From positions 124,001 through 188,000 of the forward strand of contig JASANG010000694.1 of assembly GCA_030248215.1 (NCBI GenBank): a stretch of 64,000 bases of DNA. The letters are read 5' to 3'. Shown piece by piece: positions 11,680 through 23,474 of the stretch. The notes under the pieces are model-generated. The model saw nothing but the letters and a program-made list of their open reading frames with translations, was not told where the DNA came from and ran no database searches. The position numbers and the translations under genes were made by a program. Source of the stretch: Enoplolaimus lenunculus. Its lineage: Eukaryota; Nematoda; Enoplea; Enoplida; Thoracostomopsidae. Position 1 is the first letter of the stretch, and each line of letters opens with the position of its first letter.

Positions 11680-12033
11680 TAACCCTTTCTCACAAGAAAA
11701 TTTTCTATTTCCCCTGAGACCTACTTTTATTCGAACTCCACCGACTGGAGTGGGAGACGTATACCATCGCCACTCAGCTTTAGAAGCTTGACCCTCGAGC
11801 CCGAGGGGGCTTTCACGTCTTGTGATGATTTATTCCCCTGAGACCTACTTTTATGCTAGGATTCGAACTCCAGTGACTGGAGTGGATGGCGTATACCAAC
11901 ACCACTCAGCTACTTATAGGAACTTGACGCTCGAGCCCAAGGGGGCTCTCACGTCTTGTGGTGATTTAGTACTATGTATACGTGTTGCAATTGTTAAACA
12001 CGGTGCGATATATACTATTTAACGTGGGGTTAA
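11680..12033 (-). repeat. tRNA-derived SINE-like repeat copies, inverted
   Basis: The same family in reverse: CTATTTCCCCTGAGAC, the B-box complement ATTCGAACTCCA, the A-box complement CCACTCAGCT, then the GAGCCCGAGGGGGCT block and the ACACGTTGCAAT-type head, ending GGGGTTA at 12,032. The tRNA-like part is present twice, so one truncated and one nearly full copy lie in tandem. Together with copy 2 they form an inverted pair. Confidence 0.55.
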
Positions 12034-15000
12034 TATCTGCAATATGTTGTTAAGTTGTTTGGTTTTGCGGTAATTTTCTGCGAAATTTCTGAAATTCTTT
12101 CCTGAAAATTCTGGCAAAAGTAAAACAAAACGCGCTATACAAATAAATTTTGAAAAATTATGCAAAATTTTACTACAGAAATTGCCGGAACCTCCGACAT
12201 AAACTCTAACGGAGCTTGAAGCCGATTTTATGTTGGGGCCGGAGGCAGACCTCCGGTTATACCCTGCTGTTCAGCGTAATAAACACAAGTGAAGTGTAAT
12301 GCATGGACTACAATAAAATAAGTACGGCATGTGGAATTTTACATCGTAAACTGACGCGTACCCTTTGCAATTTTTCCAAATCAATTCAACTGGCAACTAC
12401 TGCCCATTAAAAATTTCGAATCTACAACTTGGGGTTAGTACCTGATTTGTGTATTTAACAATATATTTTTAAAAACGCAAAATTTTCAGGGCAGTGACTA
12501 ATGCTGCATTTGATTATAATTGAATTGACGGTTCTCAGGTATCAAACTGCACCGTTGGCATTTGCTGCACCAAATGCTGCATTTCAATTGAAGCATACTG
12601 TATTAAAAATGATCTCAATTGACGGTTGCTGTGTTTTTATTATTTCATCTATTGGCGTGTATTTATTTTTTTGCAATACGGCAATATTAACAATTGACAA
12701 CTGCAATTAAAATTTTAACTCCAGTTATTCACTTTCTGTCAAATTTTATAAATTTCGATCGACAACTGTACCCAAAAATATGGAAACAGCTTTTACACTC
12801 ACCGATGCATGCGGTGGTAACCTTCACTTGCTACTCTAACATAAAAATCCCAATTGACGGTTACTGTTAGTATAGTGGGATCATTTGGCACCTGTTCGCG
12901 AGTAAAAAAGTGACATGGCCCAATTTTCAACGGGATTTTGGCATTTTTTCCAGGAAATTTGAGATTTTGCGGGCTTTGCTGATGAGCAAAAAAGTGACAT
13001 AAAATGAAGGGTGGTAAAGTAAGAAATGTCTACATTGGCCAGGTGCTGGTGGATAGTTTACAGGGTAGTTGCACCCCCCTCTTTGTCTTATTTGTATAAT
13101 GCACAGCTCACTGATATTTGGCTAAGTAAAGTTTTAGTTGCGTGCTTCGGCTTAGTTTTTTGGGCCCATATAAAGATCAGGATCGGAACATTGCGGCACT
13201 GCATTAGAGTAAGCTCATTCTTTACACTTTTTTGGTTAGGGCTCATTCTTGGGCTTAGGAATATGCTTATTTTACTGTTATGACCCTGTTCTATACATTG
13301 GGCCGAGTTTTGCAAAAGGCTAGGCGCTGTATAAAACATACCACACGCTTCTTTTACTGTAGTTCGTTTGAAGTTTTAGATTAAAGCGGCACACAGCACA
13401 CAAATATAAAAACAAAACACCGTTATACTGTTATAAGTAGGGCGTAGCCGGATATGCGTTACCGGTAAAAATTGGTATCCGTTCCTGCAAATAAAAACCG
13501 GAAATTCCTTTATTTTTATGCTGATAGGTTATTTTAAATCACTTATAAGTGGTTTTCAGTGGAGATATGTTGCAATTGTTCCATAGGAAATAAACGGCAT
13601 CCCAATTCATAACAATTTTGATGCGCTACGTTTTCCTAAAAATTGTGAAAAGCGCTGTGAATGTTTGCATGCCTCAGTTATCCTATCCGAAAAATACAAC
13701 ATCTTTTATGCTCTTCTGTGTAAATTTCCGTGTTCATTATTTTAAACACTATCCGTTACCTCTACTATCCAGTTAAACAATGCTGTTAAAGTCGCTGCGT
13801 TGAAAAGCACATCAATTTTGGTAGTCAAAAATTTGCGAAAGTATTTCTGGTAACGCGTTATTTATGGGGCAAAATTTGAAACCCACTAAATTATTGTTTA
13901 TAACCGCAAACCAGGCTCCGCCAAAACATAATATACAACTCTTGCTATACTATATCCCGCAAGATTTGCACTGAAAAGCATAACATAACTCTATAGCAAC
14001 AAGTATTTACGATATAAACCACAATATTTCGCATGATTTTCGCTCGAAATGACAAAAATTGGCTCCGGTACGTTTGGTGTGCAGATGTACGTTTCCGTTC
14101 ACTACTATACTGTAATATGGTTCCACGCATGCCATTAGTGCACAATAATACTTATTCAAAAATACCAAAATTATCAAAAATTATCATTGTAGACTCGAAT
14201 TTTTCACGCGCCATGCTTACACATAAACATTACGCAAATGCCATAACTGACAATACTGCTCAGTCCACCATCCGAGTAATTTGTACCCGTTGGTAACTGA
14301 TAAAGAGCTATATACATACACTCATAACCAGTTTAGCTATCAAGGCCTCTGACTGACATTTATTCCTAAAATGCCTTCAATTGTAAATGTTTATGCAAAA
14401 ACAAAGTAGATTTATAAAAACACATATAATTGGCAGCGTTGTCATTGATATTGCTCAGAACATTATATTTGAACCATTCACTTTTCTTTTGATACCATAT
14501 AAAAGTCGACTTTGCTTGCGACAACTGTAATATTCTAAAATGAAAGCAACAATCTGTTTTTAACTAATGAATCATAATAGCGAAATTGTCTAGAAATGCT
14601 AAACAATTAAATATCCATTATGTAAAACCCTAACACACATCAGGGTGCAAACTGAATTCTGATTCCTGATAGAATTTCTGTCCAAAGGCATTCTCAATTC
14701 CTATGCTGATTCCGATTGCAGATATAATTGGTTCGGAATAGAGATTTTTTAGTTACCTTATTTATTGTTATCTTAAGCTTCAATAATATACTGATTGTAC
14801 CATTTTTAACTGGAGATTACATATGCGCGGCAACTTTTCACACAACATTAACAGCAAAGATTGATCAGAAAAGAATTATATTGCAGTGGCGCAAGACTCA
14901 CCATGTTAGAAAATAAAATGTGGTCTAAAACTTCTTAATTGCAATCTGATTCCCCTATAAATTTTTAATTCCTGATTCAGTTCCGATTCCGATTACATTC

Positions 15001-15356
15001 AGCTCTATTTGACACCCCTACACACTTTGATAGTTGTTAATTAATGCATGTAACTCCACAGAAATGTTTATTAATTGCAGCTTTACGCCCAATTTACGTA
15101 TGTCAAAACTATTTTAAATACTTCAAGCTTCAAAGCCTTGCCTACGTTCTTGCGGTTAGGTGAGTCAGTGAAGCATGTTTTTAACAGCTGAAACGTGTAA
15201 TAGCCGTTTTAAGATGACAAAAACTGTAATGATGAATCTGATAACTAAGCAAGCATGTGAAAGACACTATGAACAAGTCAAAATTGGTTGACCACAGTGC
15301 TTATTTAACATCTTGCGTTTAGGAATCACGAATTTGTTATACCATGTCATAATACA
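12034..15356. other. Gene-free interval with decayed repeats
   Basis: No reading frame here can be supported as a gene. Visible items are several CAATTGACGGTT-type motifs at 12,520-12,870 and a sequence at 12,869-12,914 that is the inverted match of 57,159-57,199. A decayed GGATATGCGTTACCGG motif lies near 13,445. The stretch next to the Polinton (14,600-15,350) is AT-rich and shows no inverted copy on the far side. Confidence 0.4.
12869..12914 (+). repeat. Transposon end shared with 57,159-57,199
   Basis: AGTATAGTGGGATCATTTGG followed by CACCTGTTCGCGAGTAAAAAAGTG is matched on the opposite strand near 57,180 with one or two differences. It is probably the terminal sequence of one repeat family present in both places. 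Confidence 0.5.
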
Positions 15357-18300
15357 TTATATATCCAATGGACATGTAGAAACACCATCAGGCATGACTT
15401 TGCGCTTAATATACAAGTAATTAAGGCTATCACGCTGCTGAGCATACTGGTTTAATTGACCGTTTTTTCTCATGAAACCATGGTTTACTCCACCTAGGGG
15501 AGTCTTATTCTGTAACACTGTCTGAAAATCATCTTTTGACACAGTGTTTGTGATTTTTGACAATCCCTTGGTACTTCATTTGCAACCATCGTGCCCCACC
15601 CATAATACGTTTCGGAATTAAGTGCCATTATTCCATGGCCTTGCCATTCGAGCTTAAATAACCCTGGGGTGCGATGTTGATCTTTGGAAAGCACTAGAAA
15701 GTCGCCTTTAAGTGCATTGCATATTGGCACTCGTTCCCATGGCACAGCATCTTCTAACGAATCAGCGCTAATTGCAAAATACAAACTGTCAGTATCCATT
15801 TCTATAAGCTGAAAATTACCTTTACCGAGCGTTTCCAACAAAAATTCGTAAAACATAAGCATCAGTATTTTTGAATACGCATACACAAAAAATGGAATGG
15901 CGATGGGCAGATCGAACGAAATTTTTTGAGGACTAAGTATTACTTCGTATGTGTCCGGAAAAATTTCGTCCAACTTTTTAAACATCGGGCTTCGAACGAA
16001 CTTTTGGGTTTCATCGCGAGTTGTAGTGCACCACCTAGTCGACCGTAATAGTTGTTTCCTACAAGTTTTGCAAGTTCTCCTTTGATCTTTTGATCTGGAT
16101 TGTCATCTGCAATCCGTCTGGCCCTTGCAACTTCTTCGCCTAGATGCGAGAAAGCCTGTACGGGTTGATACTGAATCACTTGGTAAACTTTTGTTATTAT
16201 TGCTTGATGGGTCTCAAGATACATTACGATTTGCGGCGTGGTCAATAAGACTTTTTCTCCGAAATAAGACGCTTCATAAGTCCGTTTTCACGTGAAAACT
16301 CCACCATATGCTCACCAATGTCATGGATAGATACATCAGTGTTCTTTAATATTGGTGGCATTTCTTCATATCGATCTCGTAATTTGTCATCATACCAGGG
16401 CAGTTGTATATCGCACTCTACCAAACCGAACAATTCGCCTATCTGTATGGCGTTCAGAAGACACTTTACCATTTTTCGGCGATGACACGCTGGAGGAATG
16501 ACAACATCGACCAGTAGTTGTTTCCATTCCTCTCCCGTCCGTTAACACTCATTCATTTGAAAAAACTCACAATCCGGTGACCGCAGAAACGAGTGCTTTT
16601 GTATTGTAGAGCTATGCCGTTGCTCAAAAATTTCGTCATCTACGTTCTGATTGAGACAACATCTGTGAGGACAATGCCAATGACAACCATCAAATTCTAT
16701 TACTATTGCAGAATGACGTCCGTACTTGTTTTTTGATACATAGCCGTCCACGTAGTAACGTTTCGAACCGTCAAATAATTGTTTCTGGCCTCCATTAAAT
16801 TGGTGTTGAACGTGAACGTCTTCTACACCAAACCGTCTGCATAACTGTTCTCTAATATGATTTATGAACCACAGCTCTTTGTTGGCTTTGAAGAATGGAA
16901 ATCCTGGCGTACACTGTAGTACTTTTCGCATATTATCGTTGACGGTTGTTTCAAACTGTTGCTTTAGTTCAATGATATTGTCACGTTCTTGCGGTTGTAT
17001 GCGCTTGGCTCGCACTGGAGAACCCTTATCATCGACATCAACTGGCCTCCAAACGCAAAAAATTCCTGAGGGCATATCTTGCTGCAGACAATGAAGATAT
17101 AGCATATTTGAGTCGTAGCCAACGATCTTTTTAACAGGTTTTCCGCCACGTATAGCAGTAACGCCCACTTCATGGTGTCTGTGAAAGATTATACTTGCTC
17201 CGCCTACTATGTTTTGGCGAATAAGGTGCGGAAGTTCCCAGTGAGCATTTCCGAATAACGTAAAAATTCCACCCTTTGGTAATTTCTGAAACATTCGAAT
17301 CTGGGCAACCTTTGGAAGACTAATTGCGTGCTTGAAAATGTCAATTCCCCATCGAAGAAATTCACAAAACATTTTGTCAAGTGCTTCTAGAAAAGGCACT
17401 ACATGCATTGTATTGTACCATATAAGCATGTCTTCCATGCTTTTAAATCTTCTTTCAACCCACTGTCTTTGGGCATCTTCGTAATCTACTCTTAGAATAT
17501 TCTTTTTGTTTCAGTGTGCTATAGAATTGTTCTATCGGTGGAAGTTGTGTCGTCTGTCGTAATTGATCTAAAGTTTTAAACCACTCGTACGGCCAATGTC
17601 CTTTTGTAGCATTGATATTGAAGGCCTTGAGAAAGTTCGCGTAACGTGTACCAGGGGCTAAATAGTTCCTGACGTCCAAAAATATCAAATCAGTTGTACA
17701 CAGACACATAAAGGCAGATGACTTTTTAACCACGCTTGCAATTTCATTGCCCAAATTATGTTTCAGGTAAGGAATAAGATATTCACGTATTAGGTTTAAA
17801 TCAAATTTTCCGCTGTTGAATCCAATCACTGGCAGTTGCTGCAGCCATTTTCTAAAATCTTTGAGGTAATTTATCCACCTCCGATTAGCAAAGTATTCCC
17901 CACGACATATTTCTAGTTCTTCTTCACTCGGCGCGTGAACAGCATTGTCTTGCAGATGCTTCTTGTTCTGAAGAAGCAAGCGGCGATAATTTCTTCGCAA
18001 GTGCAATGCATTGCAAGACTTTTCGTCAACGATTCTGAGCACTTCCGCGTACTTTTCTGTTTGTAGCTCGCTGGCACGTGCAGCTATCAATTTCATATGC
18101 TCGAACATTTGCTTCACTATGTGTTCTGGTTCTCCAATAAAACATATGGCATTTTCGTATCCAGCAACGTTACTCGCTAATGCAACACTTGCTGGGACTA
18201 GTTTTTGCGTTAACACTAGCTTGCCCCCTTCAGAACGCTCGTTTATTTCTTCAAAGCGCGCTTCAAAGTCAAATAAGTGGTCGTTAAAAATGTTGAGATA

Positions 18301-19278
18301 CATAGTCTGACCAAACCGACTGTCTGATCTACGGACAATTATTGCGTGTGGTTCCAACAATAACGGATCAACTTGATCTTTTTCGCTCGTTGTGGCTGGT
18401 GCAATGGACTCTGTATCCTCGCCAGCATCGCTTGCTACATCGTCAATAAATGGATTTCTTTGTCTGTGTATGTTTGTGTCGCGTTCTTCAATATGTTCCT
18501 CAAGTTGTCCGCTGTTTTCATTCTATGCATCGTCACCATCATTATCTTCTTCATAAAGAAATCTAGGGTCTGGTGGTTCGGGAATGCGATTTAGAAGTTT
18601 TTGAAGAACACTAGGGCCCGGCGGTACATTTTGATCTGTTTCGTGGGCAATTTCATTTTCCGGTTCTTCATGTGTGTTATTTGTTCCACGTTCGCACTCA
18701 TGCGGGGGCTGTAGTTCATACACAATGATGTTCGTTTGTAGCAATGTTTCCAACTGATCCAGGTCCTCGATGTCTACTCCAACAAAGTTGTCAATTCCCG
18801 AATGTTCACACCATTGTCGAGATAATTCTCTTGCCCTGTTCTCAAAATTTGAACGATCGTACTTCTTCTTTCTAATGCAATATTCTACATAACATCGAAA
18901 AAAACATAAATCGTCGTTGTATACATCGCCACCCCGTCTATTTCTTGCCATTGTTATAACAGGCCTGTTGTTAAGCAACCATTCTGGCAACTCAGTTGCG
19001 GCTCCAATCGGGTGAAGAAAAATTTTTGAAACGAAAATCGTCATGTATGTGACAGCTTCCACTCTGAATTGTGTTGACGGCCTTGCTTCTTTGACCTTTT
19101 GAAGTATATCCATATCTTCAATATTTGCTGCTAATGGATCCAAGTCTTGTTTGTTACCAATCATCTGTGCGCGATCAAACACTTGATTGTTGTTTGCGCT
19201 TGTGTAATGATATTTTCGTTCACTAGTGAATGGGTAAATAGTATAAAACCAAATGCTAGGTTCCGTTTTCCATGCCAC
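15357..19278 (-). CDS. Polinton protein-primed DNA polymerase B (fossil)
   Basis: This is the replicative polymerase of Polintons, family B with terminal-protein priming. Recognisable landmarks from N to C are a DLCFFRC-type block with acidic surroundings near 18,880; exonuclease-type residues around FNSGKFDLNLI; palm motif A as GYDSNMLY; the motif B-like NNYYGR; motif C as DTDSLYFA; and the typical C-terminal KRKVMPDGVST ending at 15,357. The region covers about 3.9 kb, near the expected length for this family. It is broken in several places. Confidence 0.85.
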
Positions 19279-19431
19279 CTTTGTTCGTGAAATACTGCGC
19301 GAATTTTCCCGGTGATTTCTTCAATCTTTAAAGCTTCAAGAAATAGACAAGACGCAGAAGAAGGGAAAATGCCAAAAAACCGGAAAAAAAAAGGGCAAAA
19401 ATACTCCAAAACACAAGAAATCACACAATCT

Positions 19432-19698
19432 TCAGGGGGGGGCCCCTCCCCCCCCCTGTTTTCCACATTCTGGACACGTTTTTACTTTTGGTGCAGGCCT
19501 GTGCCTTGAACTGAGATGTTTTCGCATTCTGCCGGATCTAACAAAAATCTTGTTGCAAATAGGGCAGTGTAACAGAGATTCGGCTGAGTGCTTCTCTTTC
19601 ATATGCCTGGATAACACGTAACCTGTTTTGAATTGCTTGCTACACTGAACGCAGTAGTTGTTCTGCTGAAATAATTCCAGATTGTTTTTAATAACCAA
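19432..19698 (-). CDS. C2H2 zinc-finger N-terminal part of the polymerase region
   Basis: There are three zinc-finger-like units: CVQCSKQFKTGYVLSRHMKEKH, split here as C-x2-C...H-x4-H; then CPICNKIF...H-x4-H; then an incomplete CPECGKQ. The frame starts at 19,698 and shares its orientation with the polymerase. It lies only 9 bp from the oppositely directed exonuclease start at 19,707, so a bidirectional promoter is likely. It could be the polymerase N-terminus or a separate DNA-binding protein. Confidence 0.55.
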   Translation of the reverse strand: MVIKNNLELFQQNNYCVQCSKQFKTGYVLSRHMKEKHSAESLLHCPICNKIFVRSGRMRKHLSSRHRPAPKVKTCPECGKQGGGGAPP

Positions 19699-19706
19699 TT
19701 GTTGAA

Positions 19707-20480
19707 ATGGAGCATCTAATTTATGATATATACAACTCTACCAAACAGCAAAGCGAATCTAAGGAATGGTATCGGCAAAGAGAAATAAGGCTTACAGCGT
19801 CCAATTTTGGTTCAATTTTTACATGCAGCACTCACGAACAAAAATACAATCTGGTGAAGAAACTGAAAAGTACCAAAGCAAAACAAGATGCCAGCAAACT
19901 TCCAGCTCCGTGTTTAGTAGGAATTATAGAAGAACCAAACGCAATACAAGCCTACATCGATCATCAGCGTATGGCGAATAACATATCAGTGGAAGTGATC
20001 AGGCCGGGCCTCTGCGTTACCCGGTCTCTTCCATACCTAGGCGCGAGCCCAGACGCAATAGCATGGTCTCCAAAATTTGATTCGCTTCGTATACTGGAAA
20101 TCAAGTGTTTGTATGATACGAACCCCTATCCGCGCACAATTGCCGAAATTGCGCAATCGCGCGGAGCCGCATTTTACTGTCGCGTAGCTGGAACTGGTAA
20201 TACATTCCGGCTAAAAAAATGCACAGATATTATCATCAGATATATAACGGGTCAAATGGGAATCACAGGACTACATAACGCAGATCTGGTAATTTATGCT
20301 CCACGTACGAAAGAGTTGAAGATAGTGCCGATTGAATTCGATGAAGAACACAGGTTGGAATTGCAACTTCGCCTTCAAAGTTTTAATGAGGAATATTTTC
20401 ATAGCGAAGCAACAATGCCGCAGGAATTAGCCGTCAGTTCAGAATTGGGCGCCACCATTGACACAAATGTAAAAAGGTAA
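19707..20480 (+). CDS. YqaJ-type viral exonuclease/recombinase (Polinton)
   Basis: This 257-residue open frame has the fold landmarks of the YqaJ/lambda-exonuclease family of PD-(D/E)XK nucleases: W-x3-R-x2-RLTASNFG near the N-terminus, LGASPDAI, the catalytic LEIKC block, and a C-terminal Y-x2-GQMGITG...ADLVIY stretch. In viruses these enzymes resect DNA ends for recombination. It is divergently transcribed from the polymerase region. Length fits a single-domain member and it looks whole. Confidence 0.8.
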   Translation: MEHLIYDIYNSTKQQSESKEWYRQREIRLTASNFGSIFTCSTHEQKYNLVKKLKSTKAKQDASKLPAPCLVGIIEEPNAIQAYIDHQRMANNISVEVIRPGLCVTRSLPYLGASPDAIAWSPKFDSLRILEIKCLYDTNPYPRTIAEIAQSRGAAFYCRVAGTGNTFRLKKCTDIIIRYITGQMGITGLHNADLVIYAPRTKELKIVPIEFDEEHRLELQLRLQSFNEEYFHSEATMPQELAVSSELGATIDTNVKR

Positions 20481-20842
20481 GTTAACAAAAATTGTGCGAT
20501 TTTACATCTTTAATTTGAAAGGCATCTATCAAGCATCCCAAATTCCATTTCAAAAATTTCTTCATCAGTAACTTCTTATTGTTTAATGACGTTATCGCTA
20601 TATTAGTGACGTCACCATGACAACTCCAATTTGACGCGCCAAAAAGATGTTATCAAAATCATTTCACAATGTAGTATAATTAAATGTTCGTTTTCTGTTG
20701 TTTCTTTTTTCAATAGAGTTCAGGGCTGTTTTTCTAACGTCAGTCTCATTTGTAATTTGCTGATTTGTTCAAGAATGCTTGAGCAAGTAGTACAATTTCA
20801 ATAAACGACGCCGCTTGTGACTTAGACCGCATATGCAGCAGG
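20481..20842. other. Intergenic interval inside the Polinton
   Basis: An AT-rich spacer between the exonuclease and the next plus-strand frame. I see no gene or repeat. The G+C-balanced TAAGTTAACAAAAATTGTG after the stop is unremarkable. Confidence 0.4.
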
Positions 20843-21259
20843 ATGGACCAAGGCCCTATCGTCAATGATAGCCATTTACCATCCACGAAATTGCGGTATA
20901 AAATGTACACGCATTTCCTTCAGGTTCGTTGTTTACTAATGGTAGGAAAACATTATATGTATTCTTCTCCGCCGTTGAACATCAATACAGTACATATAAA
21001 AGAACAACACTTTACTGCGAATATTGATAAGAAATCGTATTTCACTATTCGTCACCGTGAACTCCGATCGTACATCAAACGCACCTTCTATTATCCAAGC
21101 GACATGTGTTATCAGAAAAATTGCTCTAACGTAATTCATTATATTAAACAATTTCCGAAACCTATTGGTCATAACGGATTCCGTGACACACCAATCTATG
21201 TCATCAAAGCTGTCTACAACCGATCAACGCACACAATTATAACAGCTTATCCTTTCTAA
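20843..21259 (+). CDS. Unrecognised 138-residue Polinton protein
   Basis: This is an open frame from ATG to TAA on the structural-gene strand. It is rich in Tyr, Lys and His and has scattered Cys. The C-terminal segment (FRDTPIYVIKAVY...IITAYPF) has the look of the last strands of small RNase-like domains that end in a TAYP motif; this resemblance is weak and by eye only. I assign no function. It may instead be a lineage-specific virion or accessory protein. Confidence 0.4.
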   Translation: MDQGPIVNDSHLPSTKLRYKMYTHFLQVRCLLMVGKHYMYSSPPLNINTVHIKEQHFTANIDKKSYFTIRHRELRSYIKRTFYYPSDMCYQKNCSNVIHYIKQFPKPIGHNGFRDTPIYVIKAVYNRSTHTIITAYPF

Positions 21260-21283
21260 TATGGAAAAGTATCGAACAAACAC

Positions 21284-21827
21284 TTGCCGGCCATTTGCGA
21301 AGCAGTGAAACGATTCAGTGATTGTCAATGCAAAGAATGTTTGGCAACGGGTACAACAGCTTTTGATGACTACAATTTTAATGGTGTTAATTATTCCTTT
21401 CGTCATTATGTTGATGTTCACCTCGACCAAATTCTCGAACACCTGAGATTAACTTGCGATAATCGCGATAATTGTATTAATGACATTGAACTGTACCATC
21501 AAATACATGAAGCTAACAGTTCAAAAACCTCATCAGTGACAATGCGCGATCAAGTTGAGGACGAAATGGACTGTCAACTAGCAACTAGCATTTATGCAGT
21601 TAAAAAAGACTAAAAACTTAAAACGAGTTGCAGGTGAAGATGACTTTGCCGATATACGCTCAAAAATTGATGAAATAGTGGATAACAACTGTCCTGGATG
21701 CCGATACGCCACATACGCTTTACAACATGGAGGTGGTCAGCCAGATTACCCTGAACACTTTTGTTACGATACTCTTGCATGCAAAGTACGACTTTTTCTA
21801 CTAGAAGCACTAAAAAACTGGGATTAA
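21284..21827 (+). CDS. Cysteine-motif small protein region (Polinton)
   Basis: Two overlapping open stretches code for a region with DCQCKEC near the start and NCPGCRYA...H...FC further on. The C-x2-C...H...C pattern is like short Cys/His proteins common in Polintons, but I cannot name a family. The region is broken. Confidence 0.4.
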
Positions 21828-21875
21828 CGGAAGTTAAATCTGATACTGGCCTTAGAGAAAGATTTACGGATTATT

Positions 21876-22391
21876 ATGAAAAAAGATACAGGTATTAAAA
21901 ACCAATGCGAAGACCGAAACTCTGACAAAATGAACCTTGCTGGAAAAGAAAGACTCGTAACAGCAATAGTTATTGCAATTCTCGTTATATTTTTCGTATT
22001 GTTGTCAACTGCATATCTGTTTTTTCAGTATCATGAACACCTTTTGGGGTCACTATTTAAACATAACCCGCTGTTTGCAAACAATACCGAGTTTGTTGGT
22101 GCGAGTGAAAACATTTCTTTCCAAAATATGAGAAACTGTGGTTTAAATAAGTTAAAAATGAACGAAGAAGACATGTATTGTCATGTTTTTTATTTGTCTC
22201 ATGCAACTCCGCTTGTGTTCTGCAGTAACATACTGTATTTTGTTTCCAATAGCTCAGTTTACAATGTAACTCCGTCAAAATTTGTGGATATAATTAACGT
22301 ATCATGTAGGTCCAGTTTCTTCAATGTTACCGAAAAGTTTATGCTCAGCTGTGACGAAATGAACAAGCTGTGCTTTTATAATTCGTATTAA
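21876..22391 (+). CDS. Single-pass membrane glycoprotein-like protein (Polinton)
   Basis: The open frame is 171 residues: a short charged N-terminus (about 27 residues, Lys/Asp/Asn-rich), one strong membrane segment of about 24 residues (LVTAIVIAILVIFFVLLSTA onward), then about 120 residues with six or more Cys and several N-glycosylation sequons (NIS, NSS, NVT, NVS, NVT). This fits a type II membrane protein with a disulphide-rich outer domain. No known envelope family is recognised. It sits between the cysteine-motif proteins and the integrase. Confidence 0.55.
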   Translation: MKKDTGIKNQCEDRNSDKMNLAGKERLVTAIVIAILVIFFVLLSTAYLFFQYHEHLLGSLFKHNPLFANNTEFVGASENISFQNMRNCGLNKLKMNEEDMYCHVFYLSHATPLVFCSNILYFVSNSSVYNVTPSKFVDIINVSCRSSFFNVTEKFMLSCDEMNKLCFYNSY

Positions 22392-22489
22392 ATAGCTGTT
22401 TGTAAACTGATTGTAATCATTTAATTAAATGATAGCTGTTTTAAATGAATCAACAACAACAAGTAAAAAAATTTTCTTATTAGCCAGGA

Positions 22490-23435
22490 AGCTTACACAT
22501 TAGTTCGAAAACGCACAAAAGTAAATTTTAAGAAAGTGCGGTACATTTTTTCCGACTTATACGATATATTTCAATCTGATCTGGCCGATTTTCAGTCGTT
22601 GGCAAAATATAATGATGGCTACAAATAACGTTTTGGTGGTAATAAACTGTTTTTCAAAGTTTTGCTGGGGAATATCGTTAAGACACAAGGATAGCTCGTC
22701 GATTGCAAATGCTCTACGGGGTGTGTTAGATTCCCTGCTGCAAAACAAACCTCGGAATTTTATAGTTGATCGCGCAAAAGAGCACTACGGCAAACCCTTT
22801 GTTGATGAAATAGAAAGTCGAGGCATAAAATTAATTTATACCACTAATGACGAATCCAAAGCAGTATTTGCTGAAAGGAAAATTAGGGATTTGGAACGAA
22901 AACTTTTTATATACATGAGAAAGAATAATACTTGGCGCTATATAGATGTGTTAGAAAAATTGTAGATTCCTTGAACTTGCGCAAGGTACGCACTACTGGG
23001 TTCCGGCCAGTCGATGTTAATAAAGATAATGAAGATGAAGTGCGAAAAAATTTGTATCCCCATTTAAACCTAAATTTTCCAGTTAAGTTTAAATTTTCAG
23101 TACGAGATAGAGTTAAGTTATTGAAAAGAAAATTTCCGTTCGCCAAGGCTTTTTATCCAATATGGACAGAAGAAGAGTTTATCATTTCAAAATGTATTCA
23201 GTCTCAACCTCCCACCTATCGTATTGAATCTATTAGTGGTGAACCAATCCTAGGTCTCTTTTACGAAGAGGAACTTCAAAAAGTTATTAGAAAAGAAGAG
23301 ATATATGAAATTGACAGAATATTACAACGAAAACGAGGAAGGAGATGCAAATTCCACTATTTAGTTAAATGGAAAGGCTATCCGCTGGATGAGGCATCCT
23401 GGGTAGAAGCTAGTGATGTCACACGTTTAAGTTGA
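22490..23435 (+). CDS. Polinton retrovirus-like integrase with chromodomain (fossil)
   Basis: The core reads like Polinton integrase: DIFQSDLADFQSLAKYNDGY, then VVINCFSKFCWG, a central NFIVDRAKEHYGKPF block and an ERKIRDLERKL helix. The C-terminal part carries a clear chromodomain: YEIDRILQRKRG, KFHYLVKWKGYP, EASWVEAS. The integrase inserts the element, and the chromodomain would steer insertion to marked chromatin. It is broken. Confidence 0.8.
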
Positions 23436-23474
23436 TCTCTAGACATTATCATTGATTTTGTTTCAGGTTTTAAT

